Assembly: GCA_964020085.1 (NCBI GenBank)
Contig: OZ026609.1
Coordinates: 4,748,803-4,812,802 of the forward strand
Reading direction: 5' to 3'
DNA length: 64,000 nucleotides
Origin: Micromussa lordhowensis
Taxonomy: Eukaryota > Cnidaria > Anthozoa > Scleractinia > Lobophylliidae
Below the pieces are notes generated by a model, which had not been told where the DNA came from, did not search any database, and saw only the letters and a list, made by a program, of their open reading frames with translations. Both the position numbers and the translations under genes were made by a program. How positions within the stretch are numbered: position 1 is the first letter of the stretch; each line of letters starts with the position of its first letter. Positions 36,901 to 48,700 of this stretch are shown here, in pieces.

Positions 36901-39900
36901 TTGGAAGAGAGTGGAATATCCTTGGTGGACCCATTAACAGAAGGAATCAGCCCAAGCAACGAATTTTTTGAAGTCGTGAAGTTAGTACATTACAATACAC
37001 CAATTTTGATATCTGTATATTTAAAAAAATATATATAGACCTCAGCACGAGGCTCTGGGGAATAAGCTGTAGTTATTCCCCGGAGCCTCGTGCTGAGGTC
37101 AATTGTTTTAGAATGAATTTTAATATATCCAAATTGGTTTATTACCCTTTTCGATATCCATGCACAACTCACACCCGTTAATACTTCCACTTGAACATCT
37201 AACATGCGGTCAACACATTGAACTCAGTCTTCAACGACGTCCTTTCTCTAAGTCCTCCAATGGACACATCTTAAACGCGCAACAGAGAATGAAGAACTGG
37301 CAGTTACGATTACGAAGTGCTTTTAGCCGAGAAAATTAATATGACACCAGCTTTTGTATTTGACAGTAATTGCCATTTGCCAACGAAGACCCAAAAAAAG
37401 GCCGCATACACTGTAAGGTATCGCTAGCATGAAACTTAGCAATAATCAATAATAAAACGTTTTCTTTGTCATCATGTCAGTCTGCTGTTAAAATGGCATA
37501 CAGGTACAAAAAGAATATGGTTTTCGACAGCATGCGAATGCAAGTTCCCAAGGCGGACAACCAACGGACAGCCAACCAACCAACCAACCAACCTCCTCTA
37601 TGCAGCAAGATGTCTGCATAAATTACTATATAATGCCTTTAATGATGTTGTAACCTTTTCTTCTATTTACTCAGAAACTTCCTTAGTGGCAGGAAAGGTT
37701 TAGAAGGTAAAACCTGGAGTCCTAGAATAATAAAACATCCGAGACAGGGTGATGACGTTAGCTGTGGCGTATATGTCCTCAAGGTAACTGAATATTTTCT
37801 TGGTTAAATACACTCTTTTATATAATGATATTGTTTTCCCAGTCGAGACTGAATACCCTTGTTTTTTGCTGCTTTTAGGCGAAAAATATTCTATACTATT
37901 ATTGTGAATATTCTTAGATTACAGCGTGTGGGATTTCTGTTTTCGAATGTATTAGGTATTAAAGTAATTCTGGAGTCATCCTGAGAAAGCCTGATGACGC
38001 ACATAACTCCTTGCTTTGTTATCTGTTAACATTAAACATACAGCTAGTGCTGTATTTATTGTTTTTTTTTTTTAAATATATTTTTGCCGATTAGAGAAAA
38101 GAAGAGTTCTATACGGTTTAGTTAGAAACATATCATTTTACTGTTTGAAACATTTCAACACAAAATTATATTATTTTTGAATTCTCAGCTTCGGGTTCAC
38201 TCTTAAAACGTTGTGACTTAAAATCGAGAAAAGTATCAGACACGATATCATCATAATTCCATTATTAATATAAAAAAGAGTGAAGCCATTTCCTCACACC
38301 TATCTTAGAGACGGGGGCCTATATAATGTTCCACTGTTCTCTCATTCAGATTGCTGACTGCATAGCCCAGAACAAATGTGTGGAATTTGATGAGGTACGG
38401 AATCACTTCGATCAATTAACCCAAATTGACACATTAAGGTTTAAGTCTTTGGTTGCTTAATTAAGGCGAGGTCCTTTGATTTATTTAGTGAAACACAATG
38501 TCTGTGATTATTATTTGGTAGTATAGCCCGCCTGAAATATTTTACAATGTCTAACAATAGGCTGTATGCATAACTTATTACTCTCTTTCGTTCCTTATTT
38601 CTTTCAGGCTGATATTGAAGATTTCCGCTACGAAACTGCCTATACCTTAATGTGTAAATGAACGCCTTTTATACCAGACGCCTTGTTAAAGGTGTCTAGA
38701 CAACTTAAACGTCTCTAGCGTAAAAAGGGCCAATGACGGGATTATGTTGGAGTCTCGTGCACCCATGATCGTTTCAATTCAAATGTTTAAAAGAGTAGTG
38801 CAGTAGATTATGTAGCTGAAACGGAAGCGACCTTTAAAAAAGTCTTAACTGGCTACGTGCAATACGTAAATACAGAAAGGGGTTGTTTTAGGTTCTAATT
38901 CCCCCTTCTCACTGTCGCATAAAGCGCGCAGTGACAGTTTTCCCATTTTCAAGTTTAAGGACGCAATTACAATCATTAGTTGTTATATAAGCTATTAAAA
39001 GGGATTTCAATAAGCTGCATTCTGAAATACCAACAAAGCATACTTTTGTAATATATTTAATTCGGAACTATTTCACATTGTGGATGAAAAGCCCCTATGG
39101 AGGAGCTTCAATAAACGTATGTATGTTTGTATACGTATGCACACGTATGGTATGTAAGTTCAATACAATGATATCTGTGGTTTCTTGTGTTTGATAACCC
39201 GACGAGTGATTGACCCTTTTCAAGTCTTTTAACCTCTGAGTAACCCGGTCTATTGCACATTAACCGCAATTGTAACGTTAGGGGCGTGTAGCTCCGAGAA
39301 ATGTATTTGCAATCGTTATTTTCAATCGGTTTCCAACTAGACGGAGTATAGCGTTGTTTTCTATAATTCAAAGACAATAACTTGTCCAAGGCGGACCGGT
39401 TCACTTGCCGGGTCAGATATGTATTTTTCCACTCCACGGGAAGACATGCTTTCCTATTCTTCTTGAACATGTACTCGCTAGACTACTAGAGATGCAGGAT
39501 TGCTGTAAAAGCAGCCTATTATACAAGTAACCATGGCTGTGTTGCACCACGCATCAGAAGGGTGAGTATCAAATACGTGAACATGTATATTTTAATTAAT
39601 GATTTTAAAAACCCTGTCTCGGTTTTCGAGATGAAGATCATGTAGACTGAAGAGCCCATCCTGATCGTTTTCAATGAAATTATGTCGCGGGAAAATACTC
39701 GAAGTTTCGCGCGCTTTGCTAATAATCGAATCTTGCATATCTGAACGCCCCACAATAATTGAAGCGTTCCCATCTGAAAGATCCATTATCTTGCCCGGGT
39801 AAAACAACAATCATTTGGGGTAAATTATATAACCGCATATGTACTTTTTTCTTCTATCTTCTACCCAAGAAAGGGGGCTGTTATGCGCGCCATCTAGTCA

Positions 39901-42148
39901 ACGATTTCTCATTTATTTCCACTTCATCTATTTATGTTTTCATTGACGCAATAAAGTGTTGAGTAATTAAACGAAAACGATCAAAAGTGAGCTAAGAAAG
40001 ATTTTGAATTGAATTTTTTCCTTCGTACTTGACGCTCAAAACAATGGCAGCACGGTAAAGTTTACTCCTCCGGTAATATGAACTCCCGTGTTTCTGCCAA
40101 TTGAGTCGACAATTGGAAGCTGGTGTATCTTTTAATTTCGGAACTCGAGATCAATACAAACTTTTCAAGGCAATTTTCCAAATAAACGAAGCTACGGACG
40201 AACATGTCGTACTGACTCTTATTGTGAGTCGTAATCTTTGATGATCTGTTGGGATTCCAACCTGTCTCAACCTTTGTACACTGGTTTAACATGGGTCGCT
40301 GTTCAACTGAATACTCTAGTGAAATAACATAACCATTCTAGTTGAGAAAGGCATATACAACGCTCACACAAGAGTTAATCACATTAAATTCTATCAGATT
40401 TGACCGGTTTGCTGGGCAAGCCAAACTCTCATTTTAAGCGAACCAGGTGGTCGATCTTTCGTGTGCGCGTAAAATGGTGAATTATGATTGATGTACGGTA
40501 AAGTTTACCACGAAATGGTCGATATAAAATCAATGGCTTGACGGTTTTACCTTGCTGTTTTCTGAAAGGCAAATCGTACTGGCTGCCTATTACATAGTTC
40601 ACTTATCTATAGTTTAGATACAAATAAGACTTTTTCAGTTTCAATGCAGTCAAGGTAAAAATATGACCAACTGACTTCCGGTTCGATGACCTCTCGTCGA
40701 CACTGAAATGTTTAGTGGACTTGCTTGCAGCGCTTGCTTGCTTTCTTGCCGAATACAGTGTAGTCATCGAGATGATTTTGCAATTCGTTATACCCGAGCT
40801 TATACATGTAGCCAGTGCGAGCAAAAACGGAAAAAAATGAGCCAAGTATGGTGGCTGTCTTGTTGTCCTACATCACCTTGGTTGCGATTTTCTCCGCTCA
40901 TTACAAGTTGCCTTGATCAAAGTATTACATGTGCCTAAAAGAGATGGCTGGGGACCAAGCTTCCGAATTTTCAAGGCATTTCAAGCAAAAAAAGACTTTG
41001 TTTAGTCAACTACAACGCCAAGAAAGCGAGAGGCCATGGTTAGCAATGTTTCCTGCAGAAATTTGCCTGAGCTGGTTGGATTTACTTGGATGACTCAGTG
41101 GAAACGGTGAGTTTCATATTTGAAGTACTTTTATAGATTCACTGTGTTTTACATTTGGTCATCCACAATATTTAGTAGTAATTTGCAATGCTGGATAATT
41201 TATTTCATGTCGCGACTAGAATGTCAATAATTGGAAGTCACTGTAGCGTGAAAATTACTTCGCCTGATCTGATTTTCGTGGCCGCGAGCGGACGTGATAA
41301 AATTATCTCCTCCACGTTATTTTCTTTTGGATGTTTTCAAAGCTGTTCGAGTCTTCGAATAACATACTAAAAATTTCTGAAGTGCAAATTACTTTCGTTT
41401 CCGTCAGATTAGAAATATATTTCGCCTTTCTGCAGTTTATCTGATAACACGGCCGGGTCAATGTTACTGCAGCGACCTCAGAAGCGTGACTATATTTTCT
41501 GCCAAACAGCGTTTCGCGCTTTCCGTCGAAACTAGAGTTTCTACGTTCTTTTTCACCAAAACATTTTTTCTTTGCACCTTACAACAATGAAACTAACAAA
41601 ATCCGATGCTTATTTCTCCTGTTTTCCTCAAAATAAGTGATAACTCAATAACATCTGGTCGCTCGCCACGGTAATCATTACTCTTCTAGACATGTTTAGT
41701 AAAGCGAAAATAACTCTCTCGTGTTACAAAGAGACGGATGACAACTGCGGAAGCAAAACAGCGTTTCGCTCTTTCTGTCGAAACTTTGGTTTGTACGTAA
41801 ATTTGGCAAAAACTATTTTCTTGCACCTTATAACAATGAGACTAAAAGAATGCAATGGTTATTTCTCCTGATCGCCTTAAAATAAGTGATATTTCAAAAA
41901 CATCTGCTCGCTCGCCGCGGTAACAATTACTTGTCTGAGTAAATGTTACTAGACTCAGACATCTCTGGTAAAGCGACTCTCTGATTGGCTAAGACTAGGT
42001 AAAATTTACGCTCGCTGGTAACAATTTTTAGTGCAAATTGAGATTGACTAGTATACAATGCTTTCGATATCTGTTATTATTATTATTATTATTGTTATTA
42101 TTTTTTAATTGTGAATAAAGTTGTGAGCTATTAAATTAATTTAAAAAA

Positions 42149-42196
<48 letters not shown>

Positions 42197-45100
42197 GGTA
42201 TTATTATTATTATGTCATACCTCACAGATTACAAATACAAGAAAGATGAGATATTCAAGAGAATGAAGGTTACCACTTTAGTCCAACTGGTATGTTACAT
42301 TTATCTCATAAAATTTTATTTTATTTTGTAAACCGTATCTATTTCATTAAACATTAATTTCCTTAATTCTTTTTCGCTATCAATATTAAATGAGTCTGAC
42401 ATTTTTGTTCAGGTCCTTCAAGTTGCTGAGGCTGTTAGTTTGGAGCAAGAAAGAAATAGTATGTCAACTGCTGGAGGTTTGTACATCAGAATCTTTTGCT
42501 TGTTAATTTTATTTATAATTTCCACAATCATTTTGTGTTACTTAGTTGGTCCTCGTCATACCGGTACCCCATGTTGTTCGGGTCTCTAGAAATTGTGTTG
42601 TATCAAGATCACCTCTCCAAGCTCAGGAGGCTTAGAATAGACTGCCTAAGGTGATCTTGCAGAAAGTTGTCTGCTGGTAGTGCCTTGTAGGCATGCTAAG
42701 AGCTTGATACATTAGTTGATAATTATTAAGTTATTTAACCACACTGTGTTAATTTGAGCCCCAGATGATAGACATCAAGCCTGGTCTTTCTTTTTAATAC
42801 TAGTAGGATTACATCAGCTGGTGATCACACCCAAAAAAATGAGGCACTTGGCATGTGTCTGTGACAGTGAAAACTGCTAAATCTCCCAGTTATTCTCTTG
42901 TCTAGATCTGAGGTGAAAAATTATGGCTAATATATAGTACATGATGCTCCTACATGATGCTCCTACGGTTTTTCGCCAGGTTCTTCAGATTTCCTCCCTT
43001 CACAAAAACCAACATTTCCAAATTCCATTTCGACCAGGATAGGAGGACTTGCATTAAAACCGGCTAAGGCTAATGTGGCTTGCTCTTTAAATATTGTAAT
43101 TCATTTATTGCACAATGTACGACTCTGTTCTTGTTTAAAAGGTGAAAGTGTGATGTCAGATGAAACGATCACAGCTGAAGACAAAGACACCACTGCAGAG
43201 GGTGAGGAAGTACCACACCTGAATCTAGAAGATGACGAGGTGCGGCCAGATTCAACTGCAAGAAGTACCGCACGTTCCACACTAGAAAGGTAAAATTTTC
43301 ATGGTGCTCAAATGAAGGGGGAGTAGGAAAACCTAACATGATTCAATTCATGCTACAGAATTGGGAGATAAGGGAAGGCCTGATGGGCCACTTGGCTTGT
43401 ATGCAAACTTGTTACAGTTGAACCTCGATTATCAGTTCCTTGATTATCTGGATTTCTCGATTATCTGGACTTTTTCTCTAGTCTGAATTTTGTCGTGAAT
43501 ATAAACTAGTCGTGATCAAGATCCATAGCCATATTCTTTTTGAAACTACAGCAATGAAATTAAGTGCAGTCAAAAGCGAGTTTGTTTTGCTTTGAAAGAA
43601 TATAAAGCAGTGCTTGCATGCATCGTAACTAATGAACAACATTCAAATGAGTTCTGATTGACTCAGAGTTGCTTTGTTGCTAAGTGAAATTTCATGTTCT
43701 ATTAGCCCCTTCAGCATACTGTAGTATGTTGATTCACGATAATCCTGTCCTTGAAGCGTAAGTGATCCGTTCTTTCAAAAAAAGATAAACAGTCTGTAAT
43801 TTTGCGACTAGAGAAAGGAGAAAAAGGAACCAATTTGTCAGCTGAATGTGGTGTAAGTAAGCAGCAGATCTCTGATATCCGCAAGAACAAGGAAAAGATC
43901 ATGAAGTATGCCAACAACTTAGAGACACCAGCGGGCATTGGTGATGTAGACCACATTGTTTTCAAACAATTTGTAAAAGTGTTGTTTCACGATTAAATGT
44001 TGCTTTTAATCGGTTTTGTTAGGAACTTTATCCGGACCCTCGATTATTCGGACTATTTTGTCTAGTCCCAACAAGTCTGGATAATCGAGGTTCAACTGTT
44101 CAGTACCTTTTTTACCAAACCCCATTTTTTTTGTTTTACTTAATGGGCACTCTTTATAGTGGCCAAGACATAGATTTGGGTCACTCATCAGAGGTCCTAG
44201 CCAAGCATCACCCTACTAGTACAAAGCTCTGTGCATGCATTGCTTGCCTATGATGTTGTCCTATAACACAGTAGCTGTTAGTTTTAGTGGAGTTTGAAAC
44301 AATTGTAGCTACACGTAATTGCATTTCTCTTCAGTCTAATACATGGTGTTGGAGAGGTTGATATCCGAGACAAAGACGAAAAAGACGGCAGAGACACCAG
44401 CTATGAAGAAGAGCACTCTTTGGTTCCTGAAGTAGAGTCGCTACCTTACCTTCTGCTAGATGTCAGGGACGAGGATGCATACCAACAATGTCATATCATA
44501 GGAGGTGAGTACTTTCAAGACTACTCCTCAGGTAGTCTTACTTGAAGTGATGGATCAATGGCAGAGGCCCATTTGCCAACCCTTCCCCATTATGCAAAAC
44601 GTTGTGTGTTCTGCAAGGCCAAAACATTACACCCCTCCCCCCTCATCATTTTGGGGCACCTCTTTATCTACCACTGATATATGCCTAGGAAATATGAAAC
44701 ATCTCACCAGCAGGGAGAGTGAATAGTCTCTTCACATGATGTGAAACCATTTAATGAGCATAAAAAAACGAAGTAATGAGGCTTTCCCCCTATGTCCTTA
44801 AATGCTATTCCACCAAATGAACTGCTGGACTTGCATGCAGGTTGGTTCATTTAACAATAAAGTTATATATGCTAGATCATGGGCTGGGTTGTTAAAAGTT
44901 CAATTAAGCTAACCCAGGACAAGCAAGAATTTGGATTTGAGTTTTGTAACTTTGTGGTGGGGTTTACTGTATGTTGTTTGGCCTTCAGATTTGAGTTTGA
45001 ACAGTCTCAAAAAATACCATAATTACTGTTAAAAGTGCTTAGAGGGGTATCTTTAGTAAGTGGTGGACTAAGTGTCCAGGGTGATATAGTGCAAGTATTT

Positions 45101-45703
45101 CATTGTGGACAGCTGCCAAGCCACTCCTGATAAATGTGTCTGTCTTACAGGGCTCCTGTTTGCTCCTAACAATTCCTAGATTTTTAAAAACTAACGTGGC
45201 TTCAAGAAGTTTAATTTGTTGATATTGACTGTCCTTAAAATTTAATTTGCAGCACTTAGTTATCCAACAGCAATGCTAACAAGATCATACAACTATTTTA
45301 CCAAGGAAATTCTCACATTTGTATCCTTATATGCTGTACACTCCACAATGAATGTGTTTGTTTCTGGTGTGGAATAGATCTGTGATGGTGCTACTCCCTT
45401 ATATGAGCCTTATAGATTAGTTACGGGCAGCACCAAAGGGTAATGATTTCTAAGCCATATTGGTCTAAAATATGGTATGGTTTGTGCAAGATAATTTGGT
45501 TTTATCAACTGAGTTGATAAGATGAACTGGCCACTGTAAAGAGATTCGAAAAGCTGACGTTTCGAGTGTTGGCCCTTGATCAAAGCGAATCGCTGGATTC
45601 ACTCCGACGAAGGGCTAATGCTCGAAATGTCAGCTTACGGTGGCCAATTCACCTTATCAACTCAGTTGATAAAACCAAATTATCTTGTAATACTCTCCAC
45701 TGA

Positions 45704-45740
<37 letters not shown>

Positions 45741-48700
45741 ATTCATATGGTTTGTGCACTCTGGCCTTCAATCGGGTAATGTTTTAAGTAGAAGCTATGC
45801 ATTAACTTCTTTATCATTTTGACAAGACCATCAACATCTTACATTGTGCAATTATGCAGCCTACTTAAAAACAAGATGACAACCCTGAAAATGCACTGTA
45901 GATGTAGCCTGTGTTGCTTTATTGTATGATTCTTAACATTTAAAAAACTCAACAGAAAAATAAACTAGGAAAGATAATTATTCTTTACGATGAGGGTGAG
46001 AGACTAGCGCCAGCAGCAGCAACAACATTTGTGCAGAGAGAAGTGGACAATGTGTTCATGCTGTCAGGAGGTGAGATGAGTATCAATTTGTATATTTTTG
46101 CCAGATATTCGGAACATCTCTGTCCTTGATACATTGGTCTTTGTGCACTAAATACTTTTGTAGCTCGATCGAGGTCTAATGGCGCTTTCCATTTGACCAA
46201 AAATTTTTAATTTCAAGAAGTTTCAGTGGCATTTTCTGGGATTTTGGGAAAAGAGATCCTTGCAAAGTATACCCCAATTTTTCTAAAATCCATTCCCATT
46301 TGGTTTTCCTCGGACCGGAATTTTTTCCCATTTTGAATTGAATGGTTGGCATTTCAAATGTTCAAAAAAAATTAAGATTTTCTGTAAACTTTTCGAGACG
46401 ATTTCCCTACCATTTGGATTGACCTCGTTTCGAAAGCTCTGGAATCTTCAGTTGAATGCATGGAAAGCATCTAAGGATAGCGTCACCTCACCATTTCCCT
46501 ACCATTGCATCCATTTCAAAAGTTCTTGAATATTTGGTTGAAGGAGAAGTGACCTTGGAAGATTTTATCCAAAAAGATCTTTTGATGAGATAACTCTGCA
46601 GAGATGTGTGTTGTGGTTATTATTGGTTGATACTAGCAACTGCCAATCAGAGACAGATGTCAAATCTTGAGACTCCCTAGCGAGGGAAGACTTCTGAAAC
46701 TCTTAGCTGACCTGTATTTTGACAACAATATTTTGCAGGTCTCAAAGTGCTGTACAAGAAGTTCCCTGAAGGTTTACTAACAGGTCAAGTACCGCAATCC
46801 TGCTGGCCCACCCCTCCCCCTTCAAGAAAGTCATCCGGGAAAGCTAGCAGTGCAAATCGACCCAGGCCGTCACCAGCCACTGCCAACCAAAAATGGTTCT
46901 TTCCAGAGGGTATCCTTTCGTTGTCTTGCAATACATGTTGATATCAATTGTCACATAGCCTTATTATTAGTATTCAGATGGTGGACTAACATGCAAACCA
47001 GGCCCCAGTTGTTCAAAGGTTGGATAACGCTATCCACCGGATAAATCGCTATCCAGCGGATAAGTGTTAACAAAACAAACCACGCTATCCGCTGGATAGT
47101 GATTTTCGAACAACCAGGCCCAGAAGTTTAACAGGACCTCTGTTGAACTCATTACCTACAGTATCGGAGTTGTGAAAGCTGGTACGCTAGACGTAAAACT
47201 GACACCTTTCAGACAATGCTTACAAGCTACCTGCGCCATATGGATGACTTAAAGTGTATATGACAGATAGTTTTCTATTTGCTTGATAGAATCTACTTTG
47301 TATCCTGATGTGAAAGTCGGGAAGGAGCGATTGCAGAACACCCGGCCCACTTTGAAGGGCACAAGTTTCTTGCTCCTGCAGTTCCGCAGTGACCAAACAA
47401 AATGTATGCAATTTAGTGAAGTGAAGGACTGCTACCGCAGTGCCGCAGCGCCGCAGTGCCGCAGTGAATAAAGTCGAAGTTAGTTAAACTAGTGCTACCG
47501 CAGTGCTGTAGTGCCGTAGTCGATGAATAATTAAATCCAAGTTAGTTAAACTACGCTACCGCAGTGCCGCGGTCCCGAAGTCGATGAATAATTAAATCCA
47601 AGTTAGTTAAACTACTGCTACCGCAGTGCCGCAGTCCCGCAGTGGATGAAAGAACGAGATATATTCGTGGTTTTTATACAATATTATGTAAATTATGTCG
47701 ACTGCGGGACTGCGGTAGCAGCATTTAAGAATTCCAAAAAGTGGGCCGGGTATTCTGCAATCTAGCCGTCGGGAAAAATTAGATATAGCTTCCTATTTTC
47801 GGCTTTTTAGCTGTCCAACAAAGTAAAATTTCATTTCCAATTGGGTCACAAGCCGCATGAGGTGGACACCTTGGGCTACATACACACAAGACGTCAACAG
47901 TTATACGCGAGATGCGAAGTGTGACTTCTAACAAAACCGACAAAAGTTTGACTGACAGTAAATGGATCGAAACTGACAATAACAGATCAATTAGTTTCAA
48001 GCACCGGAGAGTTGAAAAACATTTCACTCTACTCTGACGATGACTTCCCCTCAGGTTGGGCGGAAGGCCTGAGTGACCAATGACGGTACACGTACATACA
48101 TACATACATACATACTTTATTGGCTCGTCCCCAAGGGGCTTTTCAGAGTCAAAATACAATACCTAATTAAAACCTAAATACATGACAATGATAAATAGAT
48201 AAAAGTTAAAAAATTAAGTAAAGTAGTCATTAAAAAGCTTTTGCCTAAGTAAACGCTTGAAGACCGTTACAGTTTACACACGTCATGTGTGTTCTCGTTC
48301 CAGGCTCCCAAGTTAACTTCACTCGGACCTCAAGCTACATAATAGTAGACACAAGACGTCAAAGGTGATACACGCAGTGTAACATCAACAAGATAGAGAT
48401 GGTTCAACGTCGCGCAGCCAGATTTGTTCACAATGATTATTCACGTTTCACTCATGTCTCTCTATTAATCAAAGCCCTGGGGTGGAACTCCTTGGAATAC
48501 CGTAGACTGACTAATCAAGTGTTTATTTATAAGATCTACACAGGGCTTGTTGGTATCTATTTACCACCTGAAGTAGTTTGTAATACAAGAGCTTCAAGGC
48601 TTCCTAATTGTGCACCATTTTGCCAACTTGCAACACTAAATGATACTTATAAATATTCTTTTTACCCTAGAGCCATAAGAACTTGGAACAGCTTACCTCT

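Larger units (their letters stand above)
26878..42075. mobile_element. 15.2-kb element with ~3-kb terminal inverted repeats carrying a Ulp1-type protease gene
   Basis: The sequence starting AACAGATATCGAAAGC at 26878 is found inverted ending at 42075 (GCTTTCGATATCTGTT). The two ends remain inverted copies of each other for about 3 kb, with scattered substitutions and small indels. The interior (about 29.9-39.0 kb) holds a plus-strand C48 protease gene and an unidentified minus-strand gene. Both flanks are ATT-rich microsatellite, so a target-site duplication cannot be defined. No DDE transposase, integrase or DNA polymerase was recognised, so it does not fit Polinton on present evidence. Animal elements with Ulp1 genes exist (for example KDZ-type), but the class here is not assigned. 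It lies wholly inside CEP41 intron 3. Confidence 0.85.

Noticed and set aside
26878..42075. Polinton/Maverick identity for the large element
   Set aside because: Size and long inverted ends fit loosely, but no DNA polymerase B, integrase, ATPase or capsid-like frames were seen. The protease is an intron-rich Ulp1 type, and the ends do not start with AG.
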